A DNA stretch of 34,662 nt from Clostridia bacterium (GTDB taxonomy: Bacteria; Bacillota; Clostridia; Christensenellales; CAG-1252): positions 1 through 34,662 of the forward strand of contig JAFTOZ010000062.1 of the NCBI GenBank assembly GCA_017463565.1. Direction: 5' to 3'. Positions 23,373 to 32,274 of the stretch are shown here, piece by piece. Position numbers and translations under genes: made by a program. The notes below the pieces were generated by a model. That model ran no database searches. It saw only the letters and a program-made list of their open reading frames with translations, and was not told where the DNA came from. How positions within the stretch are numbered: the first letter of the stretch is position 1; the number at the start of each line of letters is the position of its first letter.

Positions 23373-25562
23373 ATGGAAAAGAAATTAGAAGTAAAAGATT
23401 TACGTATCTCCTTCCGTACGGATGCAGGTAAGGTGCAAGCCGTGCGTGATATCAGCTTTGACCTGTATAAGAACGAGACCCTCGCTATCGTGGGTGAGTC
23501 GGGTTCCGGTAAGTCGGTTACCAACAAGGCTATCATCGGCATCTCTGCCGTGAACGCTATCATCGAGAGCGGTGAGATCATCTACGACGGTATGGACTTG
23601 CTGAAGATCAGCGAGGACGACTTCCACAAGCTGCGCGGTGACAAGATCGCCATGATCTTCCAGGATCCGCTGTCTGCTTTGGATCCCATCTGCCGTATCG
23701 GTAAGCAGTTGACCGAGGCCATGATTTTGAAGAACCGTGCCGCTCGCCGTGACGCGCGCCGCACCTTCAACCGCATGACCAAGCGCTTGCTCAAGGCTAT
23801 GGACGCCGCTATGGGCGTAGAAAAGGGCAGCGATCAAGCCAAGGCTAACCAAAAGCGTATCGACGATTTCGACCGATTCTCCTCCAAGCACCTTTCTATG
23901 GAAAAGGTGTACAACGCTGCTCAACAGGCTGCCGTCGTGGTGGTGGAAGAAATTGATGACTTGCTGTTCCATATCGAAAAGAAAGCGGTCAGTGAGTTCT
24001 CCAAAAAGGTTCGCCACATCGTGCGCCACGCCAAAGACAGCGTGCACGAGCACGTGGTAGACGCAGGTATCGTGGCCTTAGCAGACGAGTTCAAGGCTAC
24101 TGCCAAAGAGGCACGCTCCAAGAAGGACTACTCCTTGGTGGTGGACGTACTGAACCGTATGTTGGTGCTTGCCAAAGAGGGTGTGGAGCGTGTATCTCCC
24201 AACTACTTTGCGCTGGGCTACTATCTGACCTTTGCCGGTCAGCCCCTGCCCGAGATGGAGATTGGCGAGTTGAACGCATTCTTGCGCGCCTATCTGGACG
24301 AGCACTATATGCTCAGCTTCATCGAGGACGAAAAGAAGGCTTTGCAATGGTCCTACGAGCGTTCTCTGGAGGCTAAGCGCGTGGTGATCGACGCCCTTGC
24401 CGAGGCAAGACCTCTGTTTGCAGAGGGCGAGGCAGACAAGCAAGCTTTCCGCGCTGCTGCCAAGGCTCTTTCCGAGAAGGTTGCCGATTCTATCGACCCC
24501 CTGAAACTCGTGAAGGACTCTGCTGCCTACACCTTCAAGACCAGTCTGCGCTCTGCTATCGATACCTATTTCGATGCTATCCCCAACAATGCGCGTGAGC
24601 AACGCCGCTTTGACAAGGAAACCAAGCGCTACGACAGAATCATTGCCCGTGGCAAGACTCCCGACTATAAGGTGACTCCTGCCAAGATCGTGGACTTGGA
24701 ACTTGCACGCGACAACATCGTGCATATCCTGGATAACCTGAGCGCACGTTACCAAAAGGATTTGGAGAATCGCGACAGCTACGACGTAGCAGTCGAGGCA
24801 GTTGCTTTGATCGACTTCCTGAAGGAAAAGGCACAGGCTGTGGCATATCGCGTGACTCCATTGGTGGCCAAGAACAAGGCTATCAAGTTGATGGAGGAGG
24901 TGGGTATTCCCGAGCCCGAGCGCCGCTACCGTCAGTATCCCTTCCAATTCTCGGGCGGTATGCGTCAACGTATCGTTATCGCAATCGCACTTGCCGCTAA
25001 CCCCGACATTTTGATTTGCGACGAGCCTACCACCGCTTTGGACGTGACCATTCAGGCACAAATCCTCGAGCTGATCAACAAGCTCAAGAGAGAACGTAAC
25101 CTGTCCATCATCTTCATTACCCACGACTTGGGCGTTGTGGCAAATATGGCAGACCGTATTGCCGTTATGTACGCAGGCAAGATCGTAGAGATGGGTACGG
25201 CAGAGGATATCTTCTACCGTCCTGCACATCCCTACACCTGGGCATTGCTGTCGAGTATGCCCGACCTGGACACCAACGAAAAGCTGGAGGCTATTCCCGG
25301 TACGCCCCCCAACATGATCTATCCTCCCAAGGGAGATGCATTTGCGGCGCGTAACAAGTATGCCATGAAGATTGACTTTGAACTGCAACCTCCTATGTTC
25401 CAAATCAGTGAGACCCACTGTGCGGCTACGTGGTTGCTGCATCCCGATGCACCCAAGGTAGACCTGCCCCGTCCCGTGGCAGAGCGTATCGAACGTATGC
25501 ATCGCATCAATAGCGAGAATGCTCGCTTGAAGGCCGAGGCCGAGGGGGACGACCATGAGTAA
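23373..25562 (+). CDS. oppD: Oligopeptide ABC transporter ATPase, OppD type, with large helical insertion
   Basis: A 729-residue ATPase; OppD is normally about 330-350. Walker A GESGSGKS (41-48), Q-loop FQDPLSALDP (96-105), signature SGGMRQR (527-533), Walker B ILICDEP (546-552) and H-loop THD (H584) are all intact. Between the Q-loop region and the signature, residues ~121-500 are an extra, almost wholly helical, charged domain with no recognised motif. It is inserted in the helical subdomain that touches the permease. The typical OppD C-terminal substrate-type region (IPGTPPNMIYPPKGDAF) is present, though with only one clear cysteine. ATG 23373 follows the oppC stop by one base and has GGAGGAG. 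Confidence 0.92.
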   Translation: MEKKLEVKDLRISFRTDAGKVQAVRDISFDLYKNETLAIVGESGSGKSVTNKAIIGISAVNAIIESGEIIYDGMDLLKISEDDFHKLRGDKIAMIFQDPLSALDPICRIGKQLTEAMILKNRAARRDARRTFNRMTKRLLKAMDAAMGVEKGSDQAKANQKRIDDFDRFSSKHLSMEKVYNAAQQAAVVVVEEIDDLLFHIEKKAVSEFSKKVRHIVRHAKDSVHEHVVDAGIVALADEFKATAKEARSKKDYSLVVDVLNRMLVLAKEGVERVSPNYFALGYYLTFAGQPLPEMEIGELNAFLRAYLDEHYMLSFIEDEKKALQWSYERSLEAKRVVIDALAEARPLFAEGEADKQAFRAAAKALSEKVADSIDPLKLVKDSAAYTFKTSLRSAIDTYFDAIPNNAREQRRFDKETKRYDRIIARGKTPDYKVTPAKIVDLELARDNIVHILDNLSARYQKDLENRDSYDVAVEAVALIDFLKEKAQAVAYRVTPLVAKNKAIKLMEEVGIPEPERRYRQYPFQFSGGMRQRIVIAIALAANPDILICDEPTTALDVTIQAQILELINKLKRERNLSIIFITHDLGVVANMADRIAVMYAGKIVEMGTAEDIFYRPAHPYTWALLSSMPDLDTNEKLEAIPGTPPNMIYPPKGDAFAARNKYAMKIDFELQPPMFQISETHCAATWLLHPDAPKVDLPRPVAERIERMHRINSENARLKAEAEGDDHE

Positions 25563-26829
25563 TCAACCCGAAACCAACAAAGAACCTTTGCTCCGTGTGG
25601 AGCATCTGTCCCAATACTTCCGTTTGGGTCCCACCACCCTCAAGGCGGTCAACAACGTAAGCTTTGACATTATGCCCGGTGAGGTGTTTGGTTTGGTGGG
25701 TGAGTCCGGTTGCGGTAAGACCACCACCGGTCGTTCTATCATCAAACTGTACAACTGCACCGACGGTAACGTGTATTTCAAGGGTCGCCGCATCTGTGCC
25801 GGTACCTTGAGCTACAAGAACGCCAAGAAGGAGGCCTACAAGGCTCTGTGGGCAGACGTCAAGAAGGCGTGTTCTAAAAAGAAGACTGAGGGCGAAAAGG
25901 TAGACCTCAAAGCGTCCATTGCCAACTGGCACCGCATTTGCCACGAGCAAAACGTGCAAATCCGCAAGGCAAAGCACGACCAAAAGCGTTGCGACAAGGA
26001 CTACGCCAAGGAGAATATTGCCCTCGTCAAGGCCGACTATAAGGCTCGCTTGAAGGCAGTTGAGGGCGGCTTCAAGAACAAGGAATACAAAAAGGTACTG
26101 TGGGAGTACGTCAAGGCATACTTCTTTGCTCGCAAAGAACGCTACGTGACCAAGATCCAAATGATCTTCCAGGATCCTATCGCCAGCCTCGACCCCCGTA
26201 TGACCGTTCGTGAGATCATCGCAGAGGGTTTGACCATTCGCGGTATCCGCAACAAAAAGTTGGTGGACGAATTGGTGTACGAAGTATTGGAGAAGGTTGG
26301 TCTGGTGCGTGAGCACGCTAACCGCTATCCCCACGAGTTCTCGGGCGGTCAACGTCAGCGTATCGGTGTGGCACGTGCTATCATCATGCGCCCCGACATG
26401 ATCATCGCCGACGAGCCCATCTCTGCTCTGGACGTGAGCATTCAGGCTCAGGTTATCAACCTGCTGAACGATCTGCGCCACGAGTTGGGCTTGACCATTA
26501 TGTTCATTGCGCACGACCTGTCCGTTGTGAAGTACTTCTCCGACCGTATCGGCGTTATGTACTACGGCAATATGGTAGAGTTGGCTACCTCGGAAGAGTT
26601 GTTCAAGCACCCCTTCCACCCCTACACCCGCTCCTTGCTGTCGGCTATTCCTCTGCCCGACCCCATCTACGAAAAGCAACGTGAGCGTATCGTCTACAAT
26701 CCGTTGGCAGACCACGACTACAGCGTAGACAAACCCACCCTGCGTGAGGTTTGCCCCGGTCACTTCGTGTCTTGCAACGAGGCCGAGTTCCAAAAACTGC
26801 AGGAGATCCTGGCAGCAGAGGCAAAGTGA
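25555..26829 (+). CDS. oppF: Oligopeptide ABC transporter ATPase, OppF type, with Lys-rich insertion
   Basis: A 424-residue ATPase; OppF is normally about 310-330. Walker A GESGCGKT (49-56), Q-loop FQDPIASLDP (205-214), signature SGGQRQR (263-269), Walker B MIIADEP (282-288) and H-loop (H320) are intact. About 115 extra residues (82-197) lie between the first strands and the Q-loop, a different position from the OppD insertion. They are very rich in Lys, Ala and Cys/His (KKACSKKKTEGEKVDLKAS and RICHEQ, for example) and predicted helical. Start ATG 25555 overlaps the oppD stop by 8 bases, so the two are coupled; GAGGGGG lies upstream. Forms a heterodimeric motor with OppD. Confidence 0.92.
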   Translation: MSNQPETNKEPLLRVEHLSQYFRLGPTTLKAVNNVSFDIMPGEVFGLVGESGCGKTTTGRSIIKLYNCTDGNVYFKGRRICAGTLSYKNAKKEAYKALWADVKKACSKKKTEGEKVDLKASIANWHRICHEQNVQIRKAKHDQKRCDKDYAKENIALVKADYKARLKAVEGGFKNKEYKKVLWEYVKAYFFARKERYVTKIQMIFQDPIASLDPRMTVREIIAEGLTIRGIRNKKLVDELVYEVLEKVGLVREHANRYPHEFSGGQRQRIGVARAIIMRPDMIIADEPISALDVSIQAQVINLLNDLRHELGLTIMFIAHDLSVVKYFSDRIGVMYYGNMVELATSEELFKHPFHPYTRSLLSAIPLPDPIYEKQRERIVYNPLADHDYSVDKPTLREVCPGHFVSCNEAEFQKLQEILAAEAK

Positions 26830-26837
26830 GGTAGGGT

Positions 26838-27251
26838 TTGAAGCGCAAGCTACTGTCTTATCTGATTGCAATCGGCGTAGGCGCCGTACTCATGGTGGCA
26901 ATCCTGGGCATTCTTGGCGTCTATACCGAGGCCATGAATTCCCGCGATACCCTCTCGTGTGTGTCGGACGGCTTTTTCGTGGCAGGCGTTGCCCTGTTTA
27001 CGGTAGGCGTGTTTTTGGTGGGCGGCGACAAGGGTATGTTTGACGCGGCTAGCTACCGATTCTCCCTGTGGACGCAACGCTACACCCAAAACCGTCGCAA
27101 CTGGCGTCCGCAAGAGACCTATATCCAGTACCGCGACCGCAAGGCCGAAAAGCGCAAAGCACGCGGTGGATTTGGATTCCTGCTGTGGGTGGGCCTTGGC
27201 TACATATTGGTGGGCGCCATCATCTTGGTGGCTCGCGTACTGGCCTTCTAA
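26838..27251 (+). CDS. DUF3899-like small membrane protein
   Basis: A 137-residue protein with helices at about 7-29, 40-60 and 112-134, and a basic loop between (WTQRYTQNRRNW, RDRKAEKRKARGG). The segment SDGFFVAGVALFTVGVFLVG followed by GMFDAASY matches what I recall of the DUF3899 family; function unknown. Start: TTG 26838, 8 bases after the oppF stop, with GAGGT 6 bases upstream. It is the last gene of the opp operon, before a terminator. Confidence 0.75.
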   Translation: MKRKLLSYLIAIGVGAVLMVAILGILGVYTEAMNSRDTLSCVSDGFFVAGVALFTVGVFLVGGDKGMFDAASYRFSLWTQRYTQNRRNWRPQETYIQYRDRKAEKRKARGGFGFLLWVGLGYILVGAIILVARVLAF

Positions 27252-27275
27252 GAAAAAGAGTATATTTTTCCTCTA

Positions 27276-27304
27276 AGCCGAGAAATTATATTTCTCGGTT
27301 TTTC
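27276..27304 (+). terminator. Terminator of the opp operon
   Basis: CCGAGAAA / TTTCTCGG (27278-27285 and 27291-27298), loop TTATA, followed by five T. Confidence 0.9.
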
Positions 27305-27312
27305 TTTCTCCC

Positions 27313-27341
27313 TTGAAAAGCATAGGGAGATGTAGTATAAT
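27313..27341 (+). promoter_or_regulatory. Promoter for fhs-folD
   Basis: TTGAAA (27313-27318), 17-base spacer, TATAAT (27336-27341). Transcription would start near 27348, just ahead of the ribosome binding site GAGGTGA, so the leader is only about 12 bases. Confidence 0.8.
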
Positions 27342-27359
27342 GAAATCTGAGGTGATTTT

Positions 27360-29030
27360 ATGAAGTATTTGAGCGATATCGAAATTGCACAAGCCCATAC
27401 ACCGCGTCCCATTGCAGAGATTGCCGCTACTGCCGGTATCCCCGTGGACTGCTACGAGTCTTACGGCCGCTACAAGGCCAAGGTGGACCGCCGCTTGGCG
27501 GAGGGAGAGAGTAAAGCCAAGTTGATTTTGGTGACGGCCATCAACCCCACCTCGGCAGGCGAAGGCAAAACCACCACCACCATTGGGTTGGCGGACGGTT
27601 TGCGCCGTATTGGCAAAAAGAGCATCGTTGCCCTGCGTGAGCCCTCTTTGGGTCCCGTGTTTGGTATCAAGGGTGGTGCCGCAGGCGGTGGCTATGCGCA
27701 AGTGGTGCCTATGGAAGATATCAACCTGCATTTCACGGGGGACTTCCACGCAATCGGTGCCGCCGCCAACCTGTTGGCAGCGATGTTGGACAACCATATT
27801 TTCCAGGGCAACGAGCTGAATATCAACCCCGAATCCATCACGTGGCCACGCTGTGTGGATATGAATGACCGCCAACTGCGCTTTATCTCCGACGGCCAGG
27901 GCGGTTGCAAAAACGGTGTGCCCAGACAGGACAGTTTTTGCATTACCGTCGCCAGCGAGGTGATGGCGGTGCTGTGCCTTGCTTCCTCTCTGACCGACCT
28001 CAAAGCACGTCTTGGTCGCATTATCGTGGGCTATACCCACGAGGGAAAGCCCGTGTGCGCGCACGACCTCAAGGCAGAGGGCGCAATGACCGCTCTGTTG
28101 AAAGAGGCCTTGAATCCCAACCTCGTGCAAACCCTGGAAGGCACGCCTGCTTTGGTACACGGCGGTCCTTTTGCCAACATTGCCCACGGTTGCAACAGTA
28201 TTTTGGCTACCCGCACCGCAATGGCGCTGGGTGAGTATGCCGTGACAGAGGCAGGTTTCGGCGCCGACTTGGGCGCAGAAAAGTTTTTGGATATCAAATG
28301 CCGTATGGCAGGGCTTGCACCCAACGCCGTGGTGGTGGTTGCCACCGTACGTGCCCTCAAGTTGCACGGCGGAGCAAACAAAACCCAACTTGCCGTAGAG
28401 GATCTGGAGGCTTTGCGGAAGGGCTTGCCCAATTTGCTGCGCCACGTGCGCAATATGAAAGAGGTCTATCATCTGCCCTGCGTAGTGGCAATCAACCGTT
28501 TCCCCACCGATACCGAGGCAGAGTTAGATACCCTTGCGCGTGCGCTTGCGGAGATTGGCGTAGAGGCCGTGCTTTCCGAGGTGTGGGCAAAGGGTGGCGA
28601 AGGTGCGCTGGCGCTTGCCGAGGCGGTAGTGGCTCTATGCGAGCAACCCGTCCGCTTCACCCACGCATACCGTCTGGACGAGGGTGGCATTGCCGACAAA
28701 CTGCGCGCTCTGGTACAGCGTGTCTACGGTGGCAAGGATATTGAACTTGCGCCCGGTGTTGCGGAGGATATTGCAAAATTGGAGGCAATGGGCTACGGCA
28801 ACGTACCCGTTTGCGTGGCAAAAACGCAATACAGTTTTTCAGACGACGCCAGCTTGCTGGGTGCGCCCGAGGGCTTTACCGTGCACGTGCGCAAGGTGTG
28901 CGTGAGCGCAGGCGCAGGCTTCGTGGTGGCGTATACCGGCAACATTCTGACAATGCCCGGTCTGCCCAAAGACCCAGCTGCTTGTCATATCGACGTAGAC
29001 GCCACGGGCAAAATCAGCGGATTATTCTAA
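27360..29030 (+). CDS. fhs: Formate-tetrahydrofolate ligase
   Basis: A 556-residue cytosolic enzyme making 10-formyl-THF from formate, THF and ATP. The nucleotide loop is [12 protein letters not shown] (near 63-74), then the invariant [20 protein letters not shown] and [18 protein letters not shown]. Length matches the family (about 555). ATG 27360 has GAGGTGA 4 bases upstream. It is followed after 9 bases by folD, giving a two-enzyme module for one-carbon units in purine synthesis or in a Wood-Ljungdahl-type methyl branch; nothing here decides between the two. Confidence 0.97.
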   Translation: MKYLSDIEIAQAHTPRPIAEIAATAGIPVDCYESYGRYKAKVDRRLAEGESKAKLILVTAINPTSAGEGKTTTTIGLADGLRRIGKKSIVALREPSLGPVFGIKGGAAGGGYAQVVPMEDINLHFTGDFHAIGAAANLLAAMLDNHIFQGNELNINPESITWPRCVDMNDRQLRFISDGQGGCKNGVPRQDSFCITVASEVMAVLCLASSLTDLKARLGRIIVGYTHEGKPVCAHDLKAEGAMTALLKEALNPNLVQTLEGTPALVHGGPFANIAHGCNSILATRTAMALGEYAVTEAGFGADLGAEKFLDIKCRMAGLAPNAVVVVATVRALKLHGGANKTQLAVEDLEALRKGLPNLLRHVRNMKEVYHLPCVVAINRFPTDTEAELDTLARALAEIGVEAVLSEVWAKGGEGALALAEAVVALCEQPVRFTHAYRLDEGGIADKLRALVQRVYGGKDIELAPGVAEDIAKLEAMGYGNVPVCVAKTQYSFSDDASLLGAPEGFTVHVRKVCVSAGAGFVVAYTGNILTMPGLPKDPAACHIDVDATGKISGLF

Positions 29031-29039
29031 GGAGGAAAT

Positions 29040-29882
29040 ATGATTATCGACGGAAAACAAACGGCGGCGCAAGTGCGTGCCGAGGTAAAACAAGGAGTAG
29101 AGCAGGCCGTAGCGCAATACGGCACCCCCATTTCTCTGGCGGTATTGGTGGTGGGCGAAAACCCTGCAAGCGCCGTATACGTGCGCAACAAAATCAAGGC
29201 TTGTGCCGAGGTGGGCATTCGCTCAATCGAGGTGCGCCTGCCCGAGAGCGCAACCGACGAGGATATTTTGGTGGAGATAGAACGTTGCAACGCCGACGAT
29301 TCTATCCACGGCATTCTGTTGCAACTGCCCCTGCCTCCGCACTGTCACGAGCAGGATCTGTTGGCTGCCATTGATCCCGACAAGGACGTGGACGGTCTGC
29401 ATATCGTGCAGCGTGGCCGCCTCTTCTGCGGACTTCCTGCGCTTTTGCCCTGCACCCCCTACGGTGTGATGACCCTGCTTTCTGCATACGGCATCGACCC
29501 CAAGGGCAAACACGCGGTGGTGGTAGGCCGTAGCAATTTGGTGGGCAAGCCTTTAGCAATGATGTTGCTCAACGCCAACGCAACCGTGACGGTTTGCCAC
29601 AGTCGCACCGTAGATTTGCCTGCGGTTTGCCGTACGGCAGACATTTTGTGCGTGGCGGTGGGTCGTGCAGGCTTCATCACCGAGGATATGGTCAAACCCG
29701 GCGCCGTGGTGATTGACGTGGGTATCAACCGTGTGGACGGCAAACTGTGCGGAGACGTGGACTACGATGCCGTTTGTGCCAAGTGCAGTTTCATCACCCC
29801 CGTACCCGGTGGGGTAGGGCCCATGACGGTGGCTATGTTGATGAAAAACACCCTGACCGCCTATCTCAACCGTCATCAATAG
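29040..29882 (+). CDS. folD: Bifunctional methylene-THF dehydrogenase / methenyl-THF cyclohydrolase
   Basis: A 280-residue enzyme interconverting 5,10-methylene-, methenyl- and 10-formyl-THF with a nicotinamide cofactor. Seen: VGENPASAVYVRNKIKAC with the Tyr and Lys of the active site (Y50, K54), LLQLPLPPH, DVDGLH, PCTPYGVM, the dinucleotide-binding VVGRSNLVGKP and the C-terminal TPVPGGVGPMTVAML. ATG 29040 has GGAGGAAAT directly upstream. It works on the product of fhs and shares its promoter. Confidence 0.97.
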   Translation: MIIDGKQTAAQVRAEVKQGVEQAVAQYGTPISLAVLVVGENPASAVYVRNKIKACAEVGIRSIEVRLPESATDEDILVEIERCNADDSIHGILLQLPLPPHCHEQDLLAAIDPDKDVDGLHIVQRGRLFCGLPALLPCTPYGVMTLLSAYGIDPKGKHAVVVGRSNLVGKPLAMMLLNANATVTVCHSRTVDLPAVCRTADILCVAVGRAGFITEDMVKPGAVVIDVGINRVDGKLCGDVDYDAVCAKCSFITPVPGGVGPMTVAMLMKNTLTAYLNRHQ

Positions 29883-29896
29883 GTGCGCCCAATGCT

Positions 29897-29920
29897 CACG
29901 CGTGTATATGCGTGCGCGCA
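29897..29920. other. 24-base alternating pyrimidine-purine tract
   Basis: Every base from 29897 to 29920 alternates pyrimidine and purine (CACGCGTG, TATATG, CGTGCGCGCA). It starts 15 bases after the folD stop and could adopt the Z form. Confidence 0.6.
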
Positions 29921-29972
29921 AATAAGGATAGGGCACAAAACAAATTAGGAAAACACCAAGAGGATAAGACGT

Positions 29973-30013
29973 AAAAAAGAACGGATTCTGCAATTGCAAA
30001 ATCCGCTCTTTTC
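29973..30013. terminator. Bidirectional terminator between folD and the GtrA-like gene
   Basis: CGGATT / AATCCG around the palindrome TGCAATTGCA, with flanking AAAAAAGA and TCTTTTCTT giving T tracts on both strands. It serves the two convergent genes. Confidence 0.8.
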
Positions 30014-30025
30014 TTATGGAACAAG

Positions 30026-30727
30026 TTATTCTTGCGGATCTTCTTCCGCCTCTTTGCTCTTCTTTTTCTTGCCCCAGTCACGCATGATGAGGTATTTGTT
30101 GCACACAAAGCTCAGAATCCAAGCCGCAAATCCGCCCACCATCATACCTGCCACGGTGGCAAGGAAGTCGAGGAATGCGTTTTCGTTGCCGGCGACAACC
30201 AAGGCCTTGTTGCAAGCGGCCGTCACCACACCGCCCAGATAGGTTTGCAGCAGAATAATCGCAACCGCCATCACGGCATACAGAGAGCCGGCAATCACCA
30301 CGTTGTTGGTCGCGCGGAAGGTGGTCTTGCGGTTGAGCACGAAGGTCATCACCTGTCCTACCACCGAACCCACCAAAAAGCCGACGAATTCCGCCATGCC
30401 CTTCTCTTGGGGATAGCTGAACAAAAACCATACGAAGCCTTGTTTATGGAAAGCGCCGATCGCGTATTTTAAGGCAAACTGCGTGACGGTTTGCGCCACC
30501 GCACAGCACAGACTGAACAGGGTAAACAGCACCATTTGGCGCAGGTTTTCGTGCGTTTTGATATAGTTGATGAGCCAGCGAAGATTCTTCTTTTCCTTTT
30601 TGGGAGCGGTTTCTTCCACCTCTGCGGAAGTGGGCGCAACCACTTCTTCTTTCTCCTCGCCGGGTAGGATTTCTGCCGGTGTTTCTTGGGGAATCAAGGA
30701 TTCCTCTACGGGTACGCTTTCCTTCAT
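30026..30727 (-). CDS. GtrA-like membrane protein
   Basis: A 233-residue protein. The first ~60 residues are acidic and Pro/Glu-rich (EESLIPQETPAEILPGEEKE), then four hydrophobic helices with VGQVMTFVLNRKTTFRATNN, the typical GtrA-family signature, and a charged tail (KKKKSKEAEEDPQE). GtrA-like proteins are thought to help move lipid-linked sugars across the membrane for wall or surface glycosylation; no glycosyltransferase lies beside this one. The N-terminal extension is not part of the usual ~130-residue family. Start ATG 30727 has AAGGAGG 7 bases upstream, behind a consensus promoter. Confidence 0.8.
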   Translation of the reverse strand: MKESVPVEESLIPQETPAEILPGEEKEEVVAPTSAEVEETAPKKEKKNLRWLINYIKTHENLRQMVLFTLFSLCCAVAQTVTQFALKYAIGAFHKQGFVWFLFSYPQEKGMAEFVGFLVGSVVGQVMTFVLNRKTTFRATNNVVIAGSLYAVMAVAIILLQTYLGGVVTAACNKALVVAGNENAFLDFLATVAGMMVGGFAAWILSFVCNKYLIMRDWGKKKKSKEAEEDPQE

Positions 30728-30753
30728 AATCACCCTCCTTGCGTGCTTTTTTC

Positions 30754-30782
30754 ATTATACGCTACGCCCTACGATTTGTCAA
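30754..30782 (-). promoter_or_regulatory. Consensus sigma-A promoter for the GtrA-like gene
   Basis: Minus strand: TTGACA (30777-30782), exactly 17 bases, TATAAT (30754-30759). Confidence 0.92.
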
Positions 30783-30883
30783 TATCCCACTTTACACAGA
30801 GTGTTCGTTGCGTGCGCAAGGCTTCCGTTGGGGTGGGCAAAGGTGCTCCTGCCACCCCTTGAAAAACTATACAAAACGGGCAG

Positions 30884-30924
30884 TTTTCCACAAAAAATGG
30901 GAGTTTTCCACCGACTTATCCACA
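30884..30924 (+). promoter_or_regulatory. Cluster of three DnaA-box-like sites
   Basis: TTTTCCACA (30884-30892), TTTTCCACC (30904-30912) and the perfect consensus TTATCCACA (30916-30924), all in one orientation, followed by AT-rich DNA (30925-30945). The 310-base gap 30728-31037 otherwise holds two promoters and an imperfect hairpin, GGGGTGG/CCACCCC, at about 30830-30860; no gene is seen in it. Confidence 0.6.
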
Positions 30925-30959
30925 TTAAGAAAAATTAATAATTCCTTTTGCGCAAGAAT

Positions 30960-30988
30960 TTGACTATCGCGCGCGAGAATGATACAAT
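30960..30988 (+). promoter_or_regulatory. Promoter of the str operon
   Basis: TTGACT (30960-30965), 17-base spacer, TACAAT (30983-30988). The spacer contains CGCGCGCG (30968-30975). The leader to GTG 31038 is about 43 bases. Confidence 0.85.
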
Positions 30989-31037
30989 CATTTTGCTTGT
31001 ACGTTTACGAGTGTATTTTCTTCATGGAGGTGTGCTT

Positions 31038-31301
31038 GTGTCTACGAGCGTTAGTGACCTTATTGCAAGCAATCCCGATCGACTTGTAGGGCTGAAACAG
31101 GTAGTTCGGGGAATATCCGACGGCATCGTATGGTGTGTCATTGTGTCGTTGGACAGTGATGAATTTGTCAAGCAAAGGGTGTTGGAGGCGATTGGTAGCC
31201 GCAAAATCGCTGTCAAGTACTTTGACAATAAGTCAAAACTTGGCTCGATGGTGGGCATCGACGTTGCCGCAGCCGTCGTTGGGCTAGTTCATCATGCTTA
31301 A
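31038..31301 (+). CDS. L7Ae-family RNA-binding protein (YbxF-like)
   Basis: An 87-residue protein of the L7Ae/L30e fold that binds kink-turn RNA. Typical segments: LVGLKQVVRGISDG, then VSLDSDEF and KSKLGSMVGIDVAAAVVGL. In Firmicutes this small protein (YbxF or L7Ae-like) is encoded just upstream of rpsL, as here. Start GTG 31038 with GGAGGTG 5-7 bases upstream; the frame extends further but through the promoter. Confidence 0.92.
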   Translation: MSTSVSDLIASNPDRLVGLKQVVRGISDGIVWCVIVSLDSDEFVKQRVLEAIGSRKIAVKYFDNKSKLGSMVGIDVAAAVVGLVHHA

Positions 31302-31364
31302 ATTTATGAGCATCCTCAGGGTTGGTGGAGGCTCATCCGATTATACTAAAAAGGAGGTAAAGAG

Positions 31365-31736
31365 ATGCCAACAATCAATCAGTTAATTAGGCACGGTAGA
31401 GAGAAGCAAACCAAGAAGACTATGTCTCCTATTTTGCAAAAGTGTCCCCAAAGACGTGGCGTATGCCTGTCTGTGACCACTACCACACCCAAAAAGCCTA
31501 ACTCTGCTATGAGAAAGATTGCCCGTGTTCGTTTGAGCAACGGTATGGAAGGTACTGTGTATATCCCCGGTATCGGCCACAACCTGCAAGAGCACAGTGT
31601 TGTTTTGATTCGTGGCGGCAGGGTTAAAGACTTGCCCGGTGTGCGTTATCATATCGTTCGCGGCACCTTGGATACTGCAGGCGTTGCAAAGCGTATGCAA
31701 TCTCGTTCCAAGTACGGCGCTAAGCGGCCTAAATAA
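31365..31736 (+). CDS. rpsL: 30S ribosomal protein S12
   Basis: A 123-residue decoding-centre protein. Conserved [20 protein letters not shown] and [13 protein letters not shown] are present. The Lys of PKKPNS, where streptomycin-resistance changes occur in other bacteria, is unchanged. AAGGAGG precedes ATG 31365. The 63-base gap before it contains an imperfect hairpin (ATGAGC...GCTCAT, about 31305-31337). Confidence 0.98.
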   Translation: MPTINQLIRHGREKQTKKTMSPILQKCPQRRGVCLSVTTTTPKKPNSAMRKIARVRLSNGMEGTVYIPGIGHNLQEHSVVLIRGGRVKDLPGVRYHIVRGTLDTAGVAKRMQSRSKYGAKRPK

Positions 31737-31772
31737 GTCATCAAATCGGATGATTCAATCAACTTAAAATAA

Positions 31773-32258
<486 letters not shown>

Positions 32259-32274
32259 TCTTGCAGGGTGAGTC

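Noticed and set aside
24078-26871. Long open frames antisense to oppD and oppF (492 and 454 residues)
   Set aside because: Same cause as for oppA; the plus-strand proteins carry all ABC motifs.
30884-30945. Chromosomal replication origin
   Set aside because: Only three boxes and no dnaA, dnaN, rpmH or similar neighbours; reported as a DnaA-box cluster only.
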